Positions 47,772 to 57,306 of a stretch of DNA of 64,000 nt are shown piece after piece. Source of the DNA: an uncultured Methanobacterium sp. GTDB lineage: Archaea; Methanobacteriota; Methanobacteria; Methanobacteriales; Methanobacteriaceae. Under the pieces are notes generated by a model. The model saw only the letters and a program-made list of their open reading frames with translations, did not search any database and had not been told where the DNA came from. A program made the position numbers and the translations under genes. Numbering within the stretch: position 1 is the stretch's first letter; each line of letters begins with the position of its first letter. The stretch spans positions 2,878,501 through 2,942,500 of the forward strand of contig NZ_OY762552.1 in assembly GCF_963666025.1 (NCBI RefSeq), written 5' to 3'.

Positions 47772-48277
47772 CCCTATACTGAATATGATTATTAATAATT
47801 AAAATTATGAATGTTATAAACTTTTCGAGTTATTGTTGCACATTATTATTATTTCCATGACATAAGAATATTATTATAATTACTAAATTAACTTTTATCA
47901 ATTTACTCCTGTGCCATTTTAAAGATACGGATATATCGATGAAATCATTGATGGATTGTATGTACTTTACATGATTGAACAGTTGCAGATTCTTAGGTTT
48001 GCCCTAAAACTTTAAATATTCTGTAACCTACTTGCTAGTAAATTACATGAATGCAGGAAGTGTTCACCTGGAGACCGGATGGAATAGGAGAAGTCTAAAT
48101 CTATCATCTAGTTGAAGTTAAACCGGGAAAAAAGATAAGTGAAAAAGAATTGTGATAGAGTTACAATGTTAGGGTATGTTATCGGGATGGTACTGGCGGC
48201 ATTGGTAAAGGTGAGTGGCATTGGTAAAGTCTTTTAAATTTTTTTTAAATCACTTTAATCCCATATAAATAACGTAC
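47772..48277. other. Intergenic region with possible gene remnant
   Basis: The part 48040-48240 is less AT-rich than usual. On the plus strand, ATG 48051 opens MQEVFTWRPDGIGEV, a stop, and then IYHLVEVKPGKKISEKEL before another stop, which looks like a decayed coding segment. A short direct repeat GGCATTGGTAAAG occurs at about 48199 and 48222. No intact gene or tRNA is seen. Confidence 0.35.
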
Positions 48278-49054
48278 TTAGGGGTGCTGATTTTTATGTT
48301 CCAGGTGGCCACCACAATCACATTCATCAGAAAAATCTTCAGGAGACTCTCCCGTCTGAAGTTCATAGTATCCCCCACACGTATCACAAACTAAAAAGTT
48401 TTGTTCTTTCTTTTTAGGTTTTATCATGTTTTTTGAACTCTTTTTGGAAGATTTATCCAGAAAACCACCTAGATCTTTCATCAGGCCTCTTCCTGTTTTT
48501 TCCACATCATTCATCAATCCCACACCCGTTTCTTTAAGATCATCCATGGGGTCATTCCTGCTTTTAACGGTCCCTTTTGGAGGGATATTAGTTCCAGGAA
48601 TCTCAGTCTGAACATTTCCGGTTTGAATACGGGTAGTAGAGGTATCTGGTTTATATTCATAGACATTAGTACCGCATTCTGTGCAGAATTTGGTTCCCTC
48701 TGGAATTGGAGCACTGCATTTAGGGCAGTTTGTGATGGTTTCCAAATTAGCCCCGCACTCAGTGCAGAACTTGTCATCTGGTGTTAGTTCCGCATCACAC
48801 TGAGGGCAGTTAACTGCTGGATCTGAAGTTTCAGTTTTTTGGATTTTCTCTTTTATAGGTTCTTCTTGGGTTTCTTCAGCAGTCTCTATTGTTGTTTCTT
48901 CTACAGGTTCCTTTAGTGATATTTCATCATTTTTAGGTGATTCTTCACTACTTTTAGGTACTTCTTCAACTGGTTTACCACACTCTGTACAGAATTTTGA
49001 CCCGGGTTGAATACTAGCATTACATGCACTGCAAACATCTGGTGAATTTTCCAT
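48278..49054 (-). CDS. Multiple zinc-ribbon protein
   Basis: A 258-residue protein with three zinc-ribbon units: [19 protein letters not shown] near the N-terminus, [19 protein letters not shown], and [20 protein letters not shown] Glu/Pro/Ser-rich linker separates the first two. The C-terminal unit [19 protein letters not shown] with CDCGGHL matches the N-terminus of the protein at 31256. No membrane helix is present. ATG 49054 is eight bases after GGGG. Function unknown; perhaps a scaffold binding a common partner with the 31256 protein. Confidence 0.75.
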   Translation of the reverse strand: MENSPDVCSACNASIQPGSKFCTECGKPVEEVPKSSEESPKNDEISLKEPVEETTIETAEETQEEPIKEKIQKTETSDPAVNCPQCDAELTPDDKFCTECGANLETITNCPKCSAPIPEGTKFCTECGTNVYEYKPDTSTTRIQTGNVQTEIPGTNIPPKGTVKSRNDPMDDLKETGVGLMNDVEKTGRGLMKDLGGFLDKSSKKSSKNMIKPKKKEQNFLVCDTCGGYYELQTGESPEDFSDECDCGGHLEHKNQHP

Positions 49055-49413
49055 AAACAAATCCCCTTATTAATTTTTATATTAATGTTATTTGGAGTTT
49101 CTAAACTTAATCATTATTATATAATTCTTAATTAATTCTTTTATTTATACTAATCAGTGATTCAACAGGCCCGGTTGAAAGAAAACTTCAATCAAGGGCA
49201 GAAAGGCAGAAAAAAAAATGGATTCTTCTTTTGAGGATCCATCCCCATGAGGCACCAGATGGTGATTATTTTAGAATGCGAGGCTCCATGTTCCAATGGA
49301 CCTGACTAGATTGACCATATATTCGGATATGGTTTTGAAACTGTTAAATTATGTTGAAAAAAATAGTTTAAATGTAAAATAAGAGGTTTAGGCATTAAAT
49401 AACAGGTTAGACC
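49055..49413. other. Intergenic region with a series of hairpins
   Basis: Contains a less AT-rich island (49165-49310) with three hairpins, described separately. On the minus strand one hairpin is followed by nine Ts. No ORF is supported. Confidence 0.4.
49209..49302 (-). ncRNA. Candidate structured RNA or terminator region
   Basis: Hairpin arms occur at 49218-49242 (ATGGAT and ATCCAT outer arms), CACCA/TGGTG at 49253-49264, and TCCAT/ATGGA at 49285-49300. Read on the minus strand, the last hairpin is followed by T9 (49218-49210). It could be the 3' end of the transcript of the gene at 49414-49698, or a small RNA of roughly 80 nt. Confidence 0.3.
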
Positions 49414-49698
49414 TTATTTAGCCGGATTTATTAACACAGTAACTGGTTTTTTACTGTGAGAACTTCCTTTAAGAATCAAATAAAACGATCTATTTTCTTG
49501 AATCCTTTCCAATCTCAATGGACTTAGAAGAGTATGGAATGATTCCCCCACATCCTTCAGTTCAATTCCTTTCTTCTTTAGTAAGGGCATGATATACTTA
49601 TTTAAACTATTCTGTTGTTGTTTACCAAGTAACTGTGGTTGTAACGTCATTTTATAGGGTATAGTATGTATTTGAGATTCAATTATATGTTCATTCAT
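49414..49698 (-). CDS. Hypothetical protein, 94 residues
   Basis: A short protein starting MNEHIIESQIHTIPYKMTLQ from ATG 49698, with GGAGG ten bases upstream. It is basic and has no membrane helix or cysteine. LLGKQQQNSLNKYIMPLLKK looks helical, and the C-terminal half (RSFYLILKGSSHSKKPVTVL) looks like beta strands. I recognise no family. An upstream TTG would leave only one base to the SD, so it was not used. Confidence 0.5.
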   Translation of the reverse strand: MNEHIIESQIHTIPYKMTLQPQLLGKQQQNSLNKYIMPLLKKKGIELKDVGESFHTLLSPLRLERIQENRSFYLILKGSSHSKKPVTVLINPAK

Positions 49699-50056
49699 TA
49701 AATCCAATCCTCCAAGTTTAAAAAAACTCTTTTATCAGTAAATGGTATTTTTTTATCAGTAAACTGTATTTTTAATAAATAAATTGTAAAACAAATTAAA
49801 TTTTCAGAACCACATCAAAAAACATATTTTAAAAATAATATGTTATCATTGGCAAATGAAAAAAACAATTTATTTAAATTTATCTATATTATACATTGGT
49901 GAGTTAACTAATTAAATCTTTGTTTTTATATTTTCCAATATTTTCTGATATTAGTAATAATTTGTCAAATAATTCTAAAAATTTCTGATAAATAAACTAG
50001 TCCCCTGATAAATAAATTAGAACTATAAATTGTTCCTAAAATATTCATCAGTAAAT
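49699..50056. other. Intergenic region
   Basis: A 358-bp AT-rich stretch between two minus-strand genes; short repeated phrases such as TTATCAGTAAA and CTGATAAATAAA(C/T)TAG are seen, but no ORF or RNA. Confidence 0.35.
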
Positions 50057-50713
50057 CTAGAAGTATCCATCAGTAAATCTTATCTTCACCCAATCTTCTC
50101 CCCTGCTGGTGAGGTACCCTCCCAGGGCAATAATGTACAATAAAACTGGATAAACCACGAATCGTTCCGCACCACCTATACCCAGATAAGTGATGAGTGG
50201 ATTGCCTGGTCCCCATACAAGTCCTGCTATGATAAAAGATAAGGAGGTGAAACCAGCCACCAGAGACACTATTACCATGGGAATGTTCAAACCCAGGCGA
50301 TATGAAAATATAACTGCCAAACTACCAAAAATGAAGGTTAAAAGTGCAAATAATATGTGAAAGTTACCGGTGTAACTGGGAAAGAATCCTATGCCTATTG
50401 CACATAAAGAAGATAGGGCAAGACATAAAGAGAAAAGCCTGCATCCTCCACTTTTTAAAATTAAATAAACACTGGTTAGAGTTAAAATTCCCAGGAGGAT
50501 TACACTGATGTTGAAGATGGTTGCTGAAGGTTCCACTGGGGGAATAGTTCCGGCCAGATGGCTTAGAGTTTCTTTGGTTGTGTAACCCGGAAACTGGGTT
50601 TCTGCCAGGTTAACCGCCATGAAAAACTGCAAAGCACCAACTAACATCAATATACCCGCAATGCGGTAGTAATCTTTATCCGGATGGAATATGCTGCCTC
50701 GTTGTATTTTCAT
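50057..50713 (-). CDS. DUF998-family membrane protein
   Basis: A 218-residue integral membrane protein with about six helices. The layout YRIAGILMLVGALQFFMAVNLAETQFPGYT, followed by segments with PSYTGNFHILFALLTFIFGS, is typical of DUF998 proteins. The GGGGGG seven bases before ATG 50713 gives a strong start. Function unknown. It is divergent from an MFS transporter gene 300 bp away. Confidence 0.8.
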   Translation of the reverse strand: MKIQRGSIFHPDKDYYRIAGILMLVGALQFFMAVNLAETQFPGYTTKETLSHLAGTIPPVEPSATIFNISVILLGILTLTSVYLILKSGGCRLFSLCLALSSLCAIGIGFFPSYTGNFHILFALLTFIFGSLAVIFSYRLGLNIPMVIVSLVAGFTSLSFIIAGLVWGPGNPLITYLGIGGAERFVVYPVLLYIIALGGYLTSRGEDWVKIRFTDGYF

Positions 50714-51012
50714 AAAAAATCCCCCCTTGGCAATATATGGATTAAACCGGATTTGGTGAGACTTCCTATCAATCTCCTAATATTTCCCCTAAGAGATACT
50801 TTGTATAATATTATGTACTTTCAGTTTATATTACTAATTGATTCTATTTTATAGATTTAAAATAAATTTATAGATTCAAGTTAGATCCAAATTATTATAC
50901 CCATTATTTGTATTCATGACTTTACCAGTTTAAAAAAATTCCATAAAACCAGATAAGTGTTATTCATTTCTATAAAAAAACTTTTTTTAAGTTAGAAATT
51001 AAAACTGGTAGT

Positions 51013-52380
51013 ATGGAAAATCAGGGTAAAAATCGCATACTTATTCTCCTATTTGTGGGTGTCTTTATGGGTTCCCTGGATATTGGGATCGTGGGCCCGG
51101 CACTTCCCAGCATCCAAAATTTTTTCTCAGTTGATGAAAGAGTCCTTTCATGGGTTTTCACCATATACATACTGTTTTTCATGCTGGGAACTCCGGTGAT
51201 GGCTAAATTGTCTGATATATATGGTAGGAAAGCTATTTACATCCTGGACATTCTCTTATTTACCATTGGGTCTATTTTAACCATAACCTCATTCTCATTT
51301 GAAATGCTCCTGGTTGGGAGGGCTATTCAGGGTCTGGGTGCGGGTGGAATATTCCCGGTTGCCAACGCCTTTATTGGGGATATATTCCCACCGGAGAAAA
51401 GGGGAGGTGCACTGGGAATCCTCAGCTCAGTATGGGGATGGTCCAGTGTCATGGGGCCACTACTGGGAGGTTTACTCCTTCAATATGGTTGGCAGTGGCT
51501 ATTTATCATTAATTTACCCATAACCCTTGCAGTTATTGTGGGAAGTATCTACATTCTTCCTAAAGGTGAGCGTAACCCTGAAATTACCTTTGACTGGTCA
51601 GGCATTATTGTACTGGGGGCTCTGGTGACTTTCCTGGCTTATGGTATCAACCAGATTGACACCAACCACTTCACCAGCAGCATCTTATCCTGGGATGTCT
51701 TACCGTACCTTATTTTAAGTGTGATACTACTTCCACTACTCTGGAAGATTGAGAAGAAAGTTCTAAATCCACTGATCCAGGTTGATCTTTTCAGAAATAG
51801 GGAGGTTCGGCTGGTTAACAGTATTATGGTTGGAACTGGATTGGTACAGGCCTCCACTATTTTTATACCAGCCTTTGTCATTGTGGCTCTGGCATTTTCA
51901 TCCCAGCTGGCCAGTTTCATGTTAGTACCACTGGTACTCACCATGGCACTGGGAGCCCCGGTTATTGGAAGACTCCTTGATAAGTACGGATCCCGGAATA
52001 TTATGCTTATTGGATCTCTGGCTATGGCAATGGGGCTCTTCACTCTTAGCATCTTCTCTGAAAAATCTTACATATTAATACTGGCCAGCATCCTCATTGG
52101 TGTTGGTATGAGCACTACCATAGGTTCTCCTCCCCGTTACATCATGCTGGTGGAAAGCCCACCATCTGAAAGAGCATCAGGACAGGCCCTCCTTAATATC
52201 ATAACCAGTGTGGGGCAACTGGTAGGTGGAGCCCTGGTGGGGGCATTTATAGGATCCTATGCAGGAGAACTGGTGGGATACCAGTACGCCTATATCTTCA
52301 TAGGAGTGGTAGCCATTGTAATGACATTACTGGCTGCTGGACTTAAAAGTAAAGAAGAACAGGTCAAGAGTGGTTATTAA
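51013..52380 (+). CDS. MFS transporter (paralogue 1)
   Basis: A 455-residue MFS protein, probably a drug/proton antiporter-like exporter of the DHA type. Motif GSLDIGIVGPALPSIQ in helix 1, the loop motif GTPVMAKLSDIYGRKAIYI (motif A) and GRAIQGLGAGGIFPVANAFI (motif B/C region) are clear. Hydrophobicity supports 12-14 helices. It is highly similar to the MFS gene at 53970. Substrate unknown. No good SD precedes ATG 51013. Confidence 0.9.
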   Translation: MENQGKNRILILLFVGVFMGSLDIGIVGPALPSIQNFFSVDERVLSWVFTIYILFFMLGTPVMAKLSDIYGRKAIYILDILLFTIGSILTITSFSFEMLLVGRAIQGLGAGGIFPVANAFIGDIFPPEKRGGALGILSSVWGWSSVMGPLLGGLLLQYGWQWLFIINLPITLAVIVGSIYILPKGERNPEITFDWSGIIVLGALVTFLAYGINQIDTNHFTSSILSWDVLPYLILSVILLPLLWKIEKKVLNPLIQVDLFRNREVRLVNSIMVGTGLVQASTIFIPAFVIVALAFSSQLASFMLVPLVLTMALGAPVIGRLLDKYGSRNIMLIGSLAMAMGLFTLSIFSEKSYILILASILIGVGMSTTIGSPPRYIMLVESPPSERASGQALLNIITSVGQLVGGALVGAFIGSYAGELVGYQYAYIFIGVVAIVMTLLAAGLKSKEEQVKSGY

Positions 52381-52583
52381 TGGTTTCTAATTTGTTTACG
52401 CAGCGTAAACATTATGTTTGCAGGCCATAAACTGTTAACAGAACATTAAACAATATCAAGTATTCTTTCAAGCGAGAACAGGTTATATCAAGATGGAGTG
52501 CGTGAAAAAAGCTATTATTGTTTTGGAATATAATTGAACTCATTTTGTGATTCATTCTAAAACTCATTTTAAAAATAATGGGG

Positions 52584-53267
52584 TTACTGAAAATCAACGG
52601 ATGGCTTTAACCTGTGCAGTTGGTCCAGGGCAGTTTTGTAGGCATTTTCAGTTATTTTACCATCATCCAGGGATGCTTTCAGTTCAAAGGCAATGTTCTT
52701 GACTGTTATCCGGTCACCTTTATTGCGCAGATGAGAATAGGCCATTAGAATTATGGGGTCTTCCTGGGCCAGGTCATAAATAGTTGCCGGGCTCTGTTCT
52801 TTAGATTCTGTTTTAACCATGGCATCTTTCACCATTAGATTAACGGTTTTGGCATCAAAATTAACCGACGAAACAGCTTCCAGAGTGATGCTTGCGATAT
52901 GCTGGTTAACGGTTTTCCGGAACCTGCTGAAGTTCACAGAATAATTTTCCTGCCAGTTTAAGGGTGTTTTATTCACTATATGGTTCAGGCTGTCAATGAA
53001 TGTATAAAACAGACCACCATTTTCACCATAAATGTTATCAGTTTCTGGATAATAAGGGGTTACAAATTCACAAACCCATTTTTTGAGTTTTTTAGTATCG
53101 GTAATAATAACGTAGAACTCTGCAACTTCCCTTTTTCCCATGGGACTTTTTTGAAACTCCCCAATTACTATTTCACCACTTATCTGGTCACCGGACTTTA
53201 ATTCATTTAAGAACTTGGTCTCGTAATTTTCCATATTTTTACTGTCAGTTAAACCAAAATCCAACAT
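52584..53267 (-). CDS. Hypothetical protein, 227 residues
   Basis: A soluble protein of unknown family. The N-terminal 100 residues (GDQISGEIVIGEFQKSP, REVAEFYVIITDTKKLKKWV) look like an OB-fold-type beta barrel, so nucleic-acid binding is possible. The C-terminal 80 residues are helical (DPIILMAYSHLRNKGDRITV, SLDDGKITENAYKTALDQL), resembling a winged-helix. GGTGAG precedes ATG 53267. It lies between the two MFS genes, on the opposite strand. Confidence 0.6.
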   Translation of the reverse strand: MLDFGLTDSKNMENYETKFLNELKSGDQISGEIVIGEFQKSPMGKREVAEFYVIITDTKKLKKWVCEFVTPYYPETDNIYGENGGLFYTFIDSLNHIVNKTPLNWQENYSVNFSRFRKTVNQHIASITLEAVSSVNFDAKTVNLMVKDAMVKTESKEQSPATIYDLAQEDPIILMAYSHLRNKGDRITVKNIAFELKASLDDGKITENAYKTALDQLHRLKPSVDFQ

Positions 53268-53402
53268 TTACTCACCACCCTGTTAATTGCGATATTCCTT
53301 TATCCTAAATGAATATTCCTTCAATCATTAACTGTCGAAACTTTCCCTTTGATCTAGAAATAATCTAAATCAGAATCTAAACAGTTCTACTCCTCATTTT
53401 TA

Positions 53403-53879
53403 TCAGGGTTCTTCTTTATTATCTGGTTTATCCTTTATTCCCAGAATATCCCAGGTTTTCAGAATCTTTTTTATGCCATGTTCAGTACTTAGCACCCGTC
53501 CCAACATGGTACCGGCAGTTAAGCTGAAGATTAAGCCCATTAAAGGGGCGCCCTGGATCCAGTAGGAGAGATAGTATGTTCTGGTGAATACAAAGGTTAG
53601 GTAACAGACCAGAATCACCGCTCCAATCCAGTCAATCCTGCTGATGACCTGGCTGGTGTCTTCATCCCAGTTCAGGCTGTACATGCGGCTAACCAGGGCC
53701 CCGATTCCCAGACCAATGAGTATACCGCCCCCAGCCCAGGCTATGGTGAAAGCGCCCTGTAATACTTCAAATATTATCACCAGCAACATGACTAACATTA
53801 CTACAGTGTAAATCCGGAGTCGCCTGATAAGACGTTTATCCAGATAAGGAATTACAGCAGATTTATCTTCTTTCTTCAT
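53403..53879 (-). CDS. Small integral membrane protein
   Basis: A 158-residue protein with four hydrophobic helices (for example IYTVVMLVMLLVIIFEVL and AWAGGGILIGLGIGALVS) and charged ends. ATG 53879 is preceded by GAGG at five bases and avoids overlap with the divergent MFS gene; a longer upstream start would run into it. It shares a divergent promoter region with that MFS gene, which may mean a related role. No named family recognised. Confidence 0.65.
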   Translation of the reverse strand: MKKEDKSAVIPYLDKRLIRRLRIYTVVMLVMLLVIIFEVLQGAFTIAWAGGGILIGLGIGALVSRMYSLNWDEDTSQVISRIDWIGAVILVCYLTFVFTRTYYLSYWIQGAPLMGLIFSLTAGTMLGRVLSTEHGIKKILKTWDILGIKDKPDNKEEP

Positions 53880-53969
53880 GTTTTCCTCAAATCCAAACCA
53901 TTTATATATACTTTTATATCCTCTTCCTAAAGATATACTTTTTAAAACGGAATTTCTATAATTAAATAT

Positions 53970-55352
53970 ATGGATAACCGGCACAGAAATAGAATTTTAA
54001 TTCTAATTTTTATTGGTGTTTTCATGGGGTCCCTGGATATAGGGATCGTGGGTCCGGCACTCCCTGCAATTCAGGGCCAGTTCGGTGTTAACGAACGACT
54101 GGTTTCCTGGATATTTGCCATTTACATCCTATTTTTCATGATCGGCACGCCATTAATGGCAAAATTGTCTGATATTTATGGTAGGAGAAGTATTTATGTC
54201 CTGGATATCTTCATTTTTGCCCTGGGGTCGGCGATAACCGTTACCTCCGTATCCTTTGAACAGTTATTAATAGGTAGGGCTATTCAAGGGTTCGGGGCAG
54301 GGGGCATATTCCCTGTGGCCAGTGCATTTATAGGGGACACCTTTCCCCCTGAAAAGCGAGGTGGGGCACTGGGAATCATTGGTTCTGTCTGGGGTTTATC
54401 TGGAATTTTAGGGCCAATACTTGGAGCATTACTCCTTAATTATGGATGGCAATGGCTTTTCATCATTAACATACCAATAGCTGCAGTTATCATTGCTTTA
54501 AGCTTTTACATATTACCTGTAACCAAAAGGCAGGAAAATGTTAGGTTTGACTGGCAGGGCACTGTAGTTTTCGCATTGATGGTTGGCTCCCTGGCAGTGG
54601 GTGTTAACCAGATCGATACTGCTAACTTCACCAGCAGCTTATTATCCCTTTATGTGTGGCCATTCCTGGCTTTGTCGGTAGTTTTATTACCACTTTTACT
54701 GAAAGTGGAGAGATATGCTCTTGATCCAGTAATCGAGATTGATCTGTATAAAAGTTTAGAGGTGAAAATAGCCACCAGCATCGCCATTGGAACTGGTTTA
54801 TGTCAAACCGCCATTGTATTCATGCCTGCCCTGGCTGTGGTAGCACTCGCACTGACCACATCCAATGCCAGTTTAATGGTCATACCCCTTGTCCTGGCCC
54901 TTGGAGTCAGTGCACCGGTAATTGGACGGTTACTTGATAAATTCGGTACGAAAATGGTCATGTTTGTCGGTACATTCACTCTGGCGGTGGGTTTATTCAT
55001 GTTAAGTTTCTTTGCCAGTAACTTTTACCTGTTCATACTATCTGGTGTGGTGATTGGAGTGGGTCTGGCAACTGTGCTTGGATCTCCCCTGCGTTACATC
55101 ATGTTAACCGAAAGCCCTGCAGATAAACGGGCTGCAGGTCAGGCTCTGATTAATTTCAACGCCAGTGCAGGGCAGCTGGTCGGTGGTGCCATGGTAGGTG
55201 CAGTAATAGGATCTCAGGCAGATAAAATTGTTGGTTACCAATCAGCTTATATTTTAATTGCTTTTTTAGCAGTGGTAATGATGTTGTTGACATTGGGTCT
55301 TAAAAATCGTGCAAAACAGTTAGAAACAATGAAGATCAATCAGGAGCAGTAA
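53970..55352 (+). CDS. MFS transporter (paralogue 2)
   Basis: A 460-residue MFS protein that is highly similar to the one at 51013: both have FIGVFMGSLDIGIVGPALPA-type starts, MAKLSDIYGRRSIY, GRAIQGFGAGGIFPVASAF and ITSVGQLVGGA-like late motifs. The two arose by duplication and now flank an unrelated minus-strand pair. It is a probable proton-driven exporter; substrate unknown. The start ATG 53970 lies in an AATATATGG context without an SD and may be leaderless. Confidence 0.9.
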   Translation: MDNRHRNRILILIFIGVFMGSLDIGIVGPALPAIQGQFGVNERLVSWIFAIYILFFMIGTPLMAKLSDIYGRRSIYVLDIFIFALGSAITVTSVSFEQLLIGRAIQGFGAGGIFPVASAFIGDTFPPEKRGGALGIIGSVWGLSGILGPILGALLLNYGWQWLFIINIPIAAVIIALSFYILPVTKRQENVRFDWQGTVVFALMVGSLAVGVNQIDTANFTSSLLSLYVWPFLALSVVLLPLLLKVERYALDPVIEIDLYKSLEVKIATSIAIGTGLCQTAIVFMPALAVVALALTTSNASLMVIPLVLALGVSAPVIGRLLDKFGTKMVMFVGTFTLAVGLFMLSFFASNFYLFILSGVVIGVGLATVLGSPLRYIMLTESPADKRAAGQALINFNASAGQLVGGAMVGAVIGSQADKIVGYQSAYILIAFLAVVMMLLTLGLKNRAKQLETMKINQEQ

Positions 55353-55472
55353 CTCCTCTTTTAAAATTAATATATTATGATATTTTAAGATAGTTTAATA
55401 ATTCTCTAATGATAATAAATTATAAATAATTGTTCAAATTAAGCCTTTAATATGCTGTTATAATTGATAAAT

Positions 55473-56054
55473 TCATTTAATATCCTGTAAAAACTGTATT
55501 GCCCGTTTCCACAACAATTCAGATGATTTTCTGTTGTAATCTTGTGAATCTGGATCAGCAAACAGGTGTCCTGTGGCAGGATACTCAAAATATTCATAAC
55601 TGGCGCCAGATTGATGAATGCTCTTTGAAAATTCATCGATAAATAGTTGATTTTTCCACGGATCTTTAGCTGCATAATGAACCTGTACCGGGACACTTGA
55701 TGGCCAACTTTCAATACCAATCATATTAAGAGGTAAAGCAGCGTGAAATAAAAGACATCCCTTGGCACCAGGCTTTGTTCCAGCAAGTAACTCAGCCGAT
55801 GTTCCCCCATTGGAAAATCCTGCATAAACTGTTTCACTGGGAAAATCTTTAACTGAAGAAATGGTACGAGACACCATTTCTGCGATTCCAATTTCCTCAA
55901 ATTTTTCGAGTGCCTGTTTCATATCATCAAATGTTTCACCATTATAAAGATCTGGAGTGAGAACATTATGTCCTTTATCTTTTAACATTTCTGCAGCTTC
56001 AATTATGCCCCTTCGAAGCCCTAAAACTGAATGAAAGATTACTATGTTTGCCAT
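55473..56054 (-). CDS. Dienelactone hydrolase family alpha/beta hydrolase
   Basis: A 193-residue alpha/beta hydrolase. The nucleophile elbow is GFSNGG, so serine replaces the cysteine typical of dienelactone hydrolase. The other catalytic residues are likely Asp in HYAAKDPW and His in ATGHLFADP. LRRGIIEAAEMLKDKGHNVLTPDLYNG is typical of the family. It probably hydrolyses small esters or lactones. ATG 56054 has GGGGAG upstream. It stands alone. Confidence 0.85.
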   Translation of the reverse strand: MANIVIFHSVLGLRRGIIEAAEMLKDKGHNVLTPDLYNGETFDDMKQALEKFEEIGIAEMVSRTISSVKDFPSETVYAGFSNGGTSAELLAGTKPGAKGCLLFHAALPLNMIGIESWPSSVPVQVHYAAKDPWKNQLFIDEFSKSIHQSGASYEYFEYPATGHLFADPDSQDYNRKSSELLWKRAIQFLQDIK

Positions 56055-56346
56055 AAAAAGCTCCCCTTTTAAATTATTATTTACACATACTTCTTTTTCA
56101 ATTATGTAAGTTTATCATCATGGAAACTTCCACCTGCGTGAATTCCATTGATAAATAGATAGTATTCTTTAACAATGCCATTTATTTTGAAACTATAATA
56201 ATATTAATATTAGTGTCTTAGATTTTTCGAAACTAATTATCTCTTGGTTTATAAAATATAGAAAAGAAGAAGAAAAATCCTTCTTTTAACAATAAAAATC
56301 TAAGACCTAACATATATTTATTAAATTTAGGGTTCAAAAGATTACC

Positions 56347-57057
56347 ATGCATGCTAAAACTGTAATTTATCCTGCTGCAGCACTGTTTAACGCAAGAGAA
56401 ACTTATTTCAATTCAGTATTAGTGGAAAAACTTGAAAAATTAGGTTATGAGACTAATTTTCCCCAGAGGGATGGTTTTGAATTCGCGAATCTAAAAGAAG
56501 CATTCAGTGGGATGATCCCACCCAGTCAGATAAATTCTGCAGTTTCAAATGTGATTTATTACCTTGATATGGGGGTTTTGCTTAAAGGTAGTGATGTTAT
56601 TCTGGCTAATTTTGATGAACCCCTGGATGAGGGGATGGTGTTGGAAGCTTCCTACGGGAAATTAATGGGAAAATTTGTTATTGGAATCCGAACAGATATT
56701 AGAAGTCCCTATGGCAGCCCAGATGATGATTATGGGGCCATGCATTTTTTCCCAGCTTACCAAACTCACAGATTTATCTCACACTATATGCCTTCCAGAA
56801 CACCTGAAGAAAGAGAGGCTCAGATGGACGCTCTGGTTTTAAAAATACATGATATTATAAGAGCAGCTGAGCTATCCCACCAGGAGATAATTCCAGATTA
56901 TGCCAATGTTAATCCTAACTTAAAGCAGGTTTTTGAAGGTGCTGACGTGTTATTTCAGGATATTGAAGATATTCACTCATCCAGTGGTCTTGAAACAATT
57001 GTATCTAGGTATATTGAGAACAAGGAGAAATTGGAAGAAATAGGGCCTAAAAGGTAA
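56347..57057 (+). CDS. Nucleoside 2-deoxyribosyltransferase-like protein
   Basis: A 236-residue protein with the fold of nucleoside 2-deoxyribosyltransferases, which move deoxyribose between bases or hydrolyse deoxynucleosides. Motifs are AALFNARETYFNSVLVEKL, TNFPQRDGFEF and VILANFDEPLDEGMVLEASYG, the last holding the catalytic acidic residues. The N-terminal half is typical; the C-terminal 60 residues are extra and helical. No SD is obvious. A role in nucleotide salvage is probable. Confidence 0.75.
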   Translation: MHAKTVIYPAAALFNARETYFNSVLVEKLEKLGYETNFPQRDGFEFANLKEAFSGMIPPSQINSAVSNVIYYLDMGVLLKGSDVILANFDEPLDEGMVLEASYGKLMGKFVIGIRTDIRSPYGSPDDDYGAMHFFPAYQTHRFISHYMPSRTPEEREAQMDALVLKIHDIIRAAELSHQEIIPDYANVNPNLKQVFEGADVLFQDIEDIHSSSGLETIVSRYIENKEKLEEIGPKR

Positions 57058-57074
57058 ATTTCTTAAAGATTTTT

Positions 57075-57212
57075 TTATTCAAAAAGCCCTGTACCATAAA
57101 AACAATCAATACAGTAACCTTCCCCGCCCATGTGGTCAATACAGTAACATCTACCGCATACTATGCAGTTATCAATTCCAGGTTTTCCACAAAAGTCACA
57201 TTCTTCGCACAT
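57075..57212 (-). CDS. Cys-rich 45-residue microprotein
   Basis: A short ORF encoding MCEECDFCGKPGIDNCIVCG and then RCYCIDHMGGEGYCIDCFYG. Nine or more cysteines in CxxC pairs plus one His suggest a treble-clef or B-box-like fold that binds two zinc ions. ATG 57212 is preceded by AGGACA, a weak SD. The regular spacing makes a chance ORF unlikely. Function unknown. It lies between the deoxyribosyltransferase gene and the end of the SbcC/YhaN-like gene. Confidence 0.65.
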   Translation of the reverse strand: MCEECDFCGKPGIDNCIVCGRCYCIDHMGGEGYCIDCFYGTGLFE

Positions 57213-57306
57213 TGTCCTATTCATTAATAAATCTTATTTCCATGTTTTTAGGGATATGTTCCTGTTTTGAAGTTAATATTCCTGTTTGGAGATGACTTCT
57301 AATTTA

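Noticed and set aside
47772..48277. tRNA or rRNA in the less AT-rich intergenic stretch
   Set aside because: No TPsiC-type GGTTCRANNCC motif or acceptor stem pairing could be found; the same was true of the other gaps.
52412..52597. 61-codon minus-strand ORF after MFS paralogue 1
   Set aside because: No SD, no protein-like composition, and it overlaps the end of the next gene.
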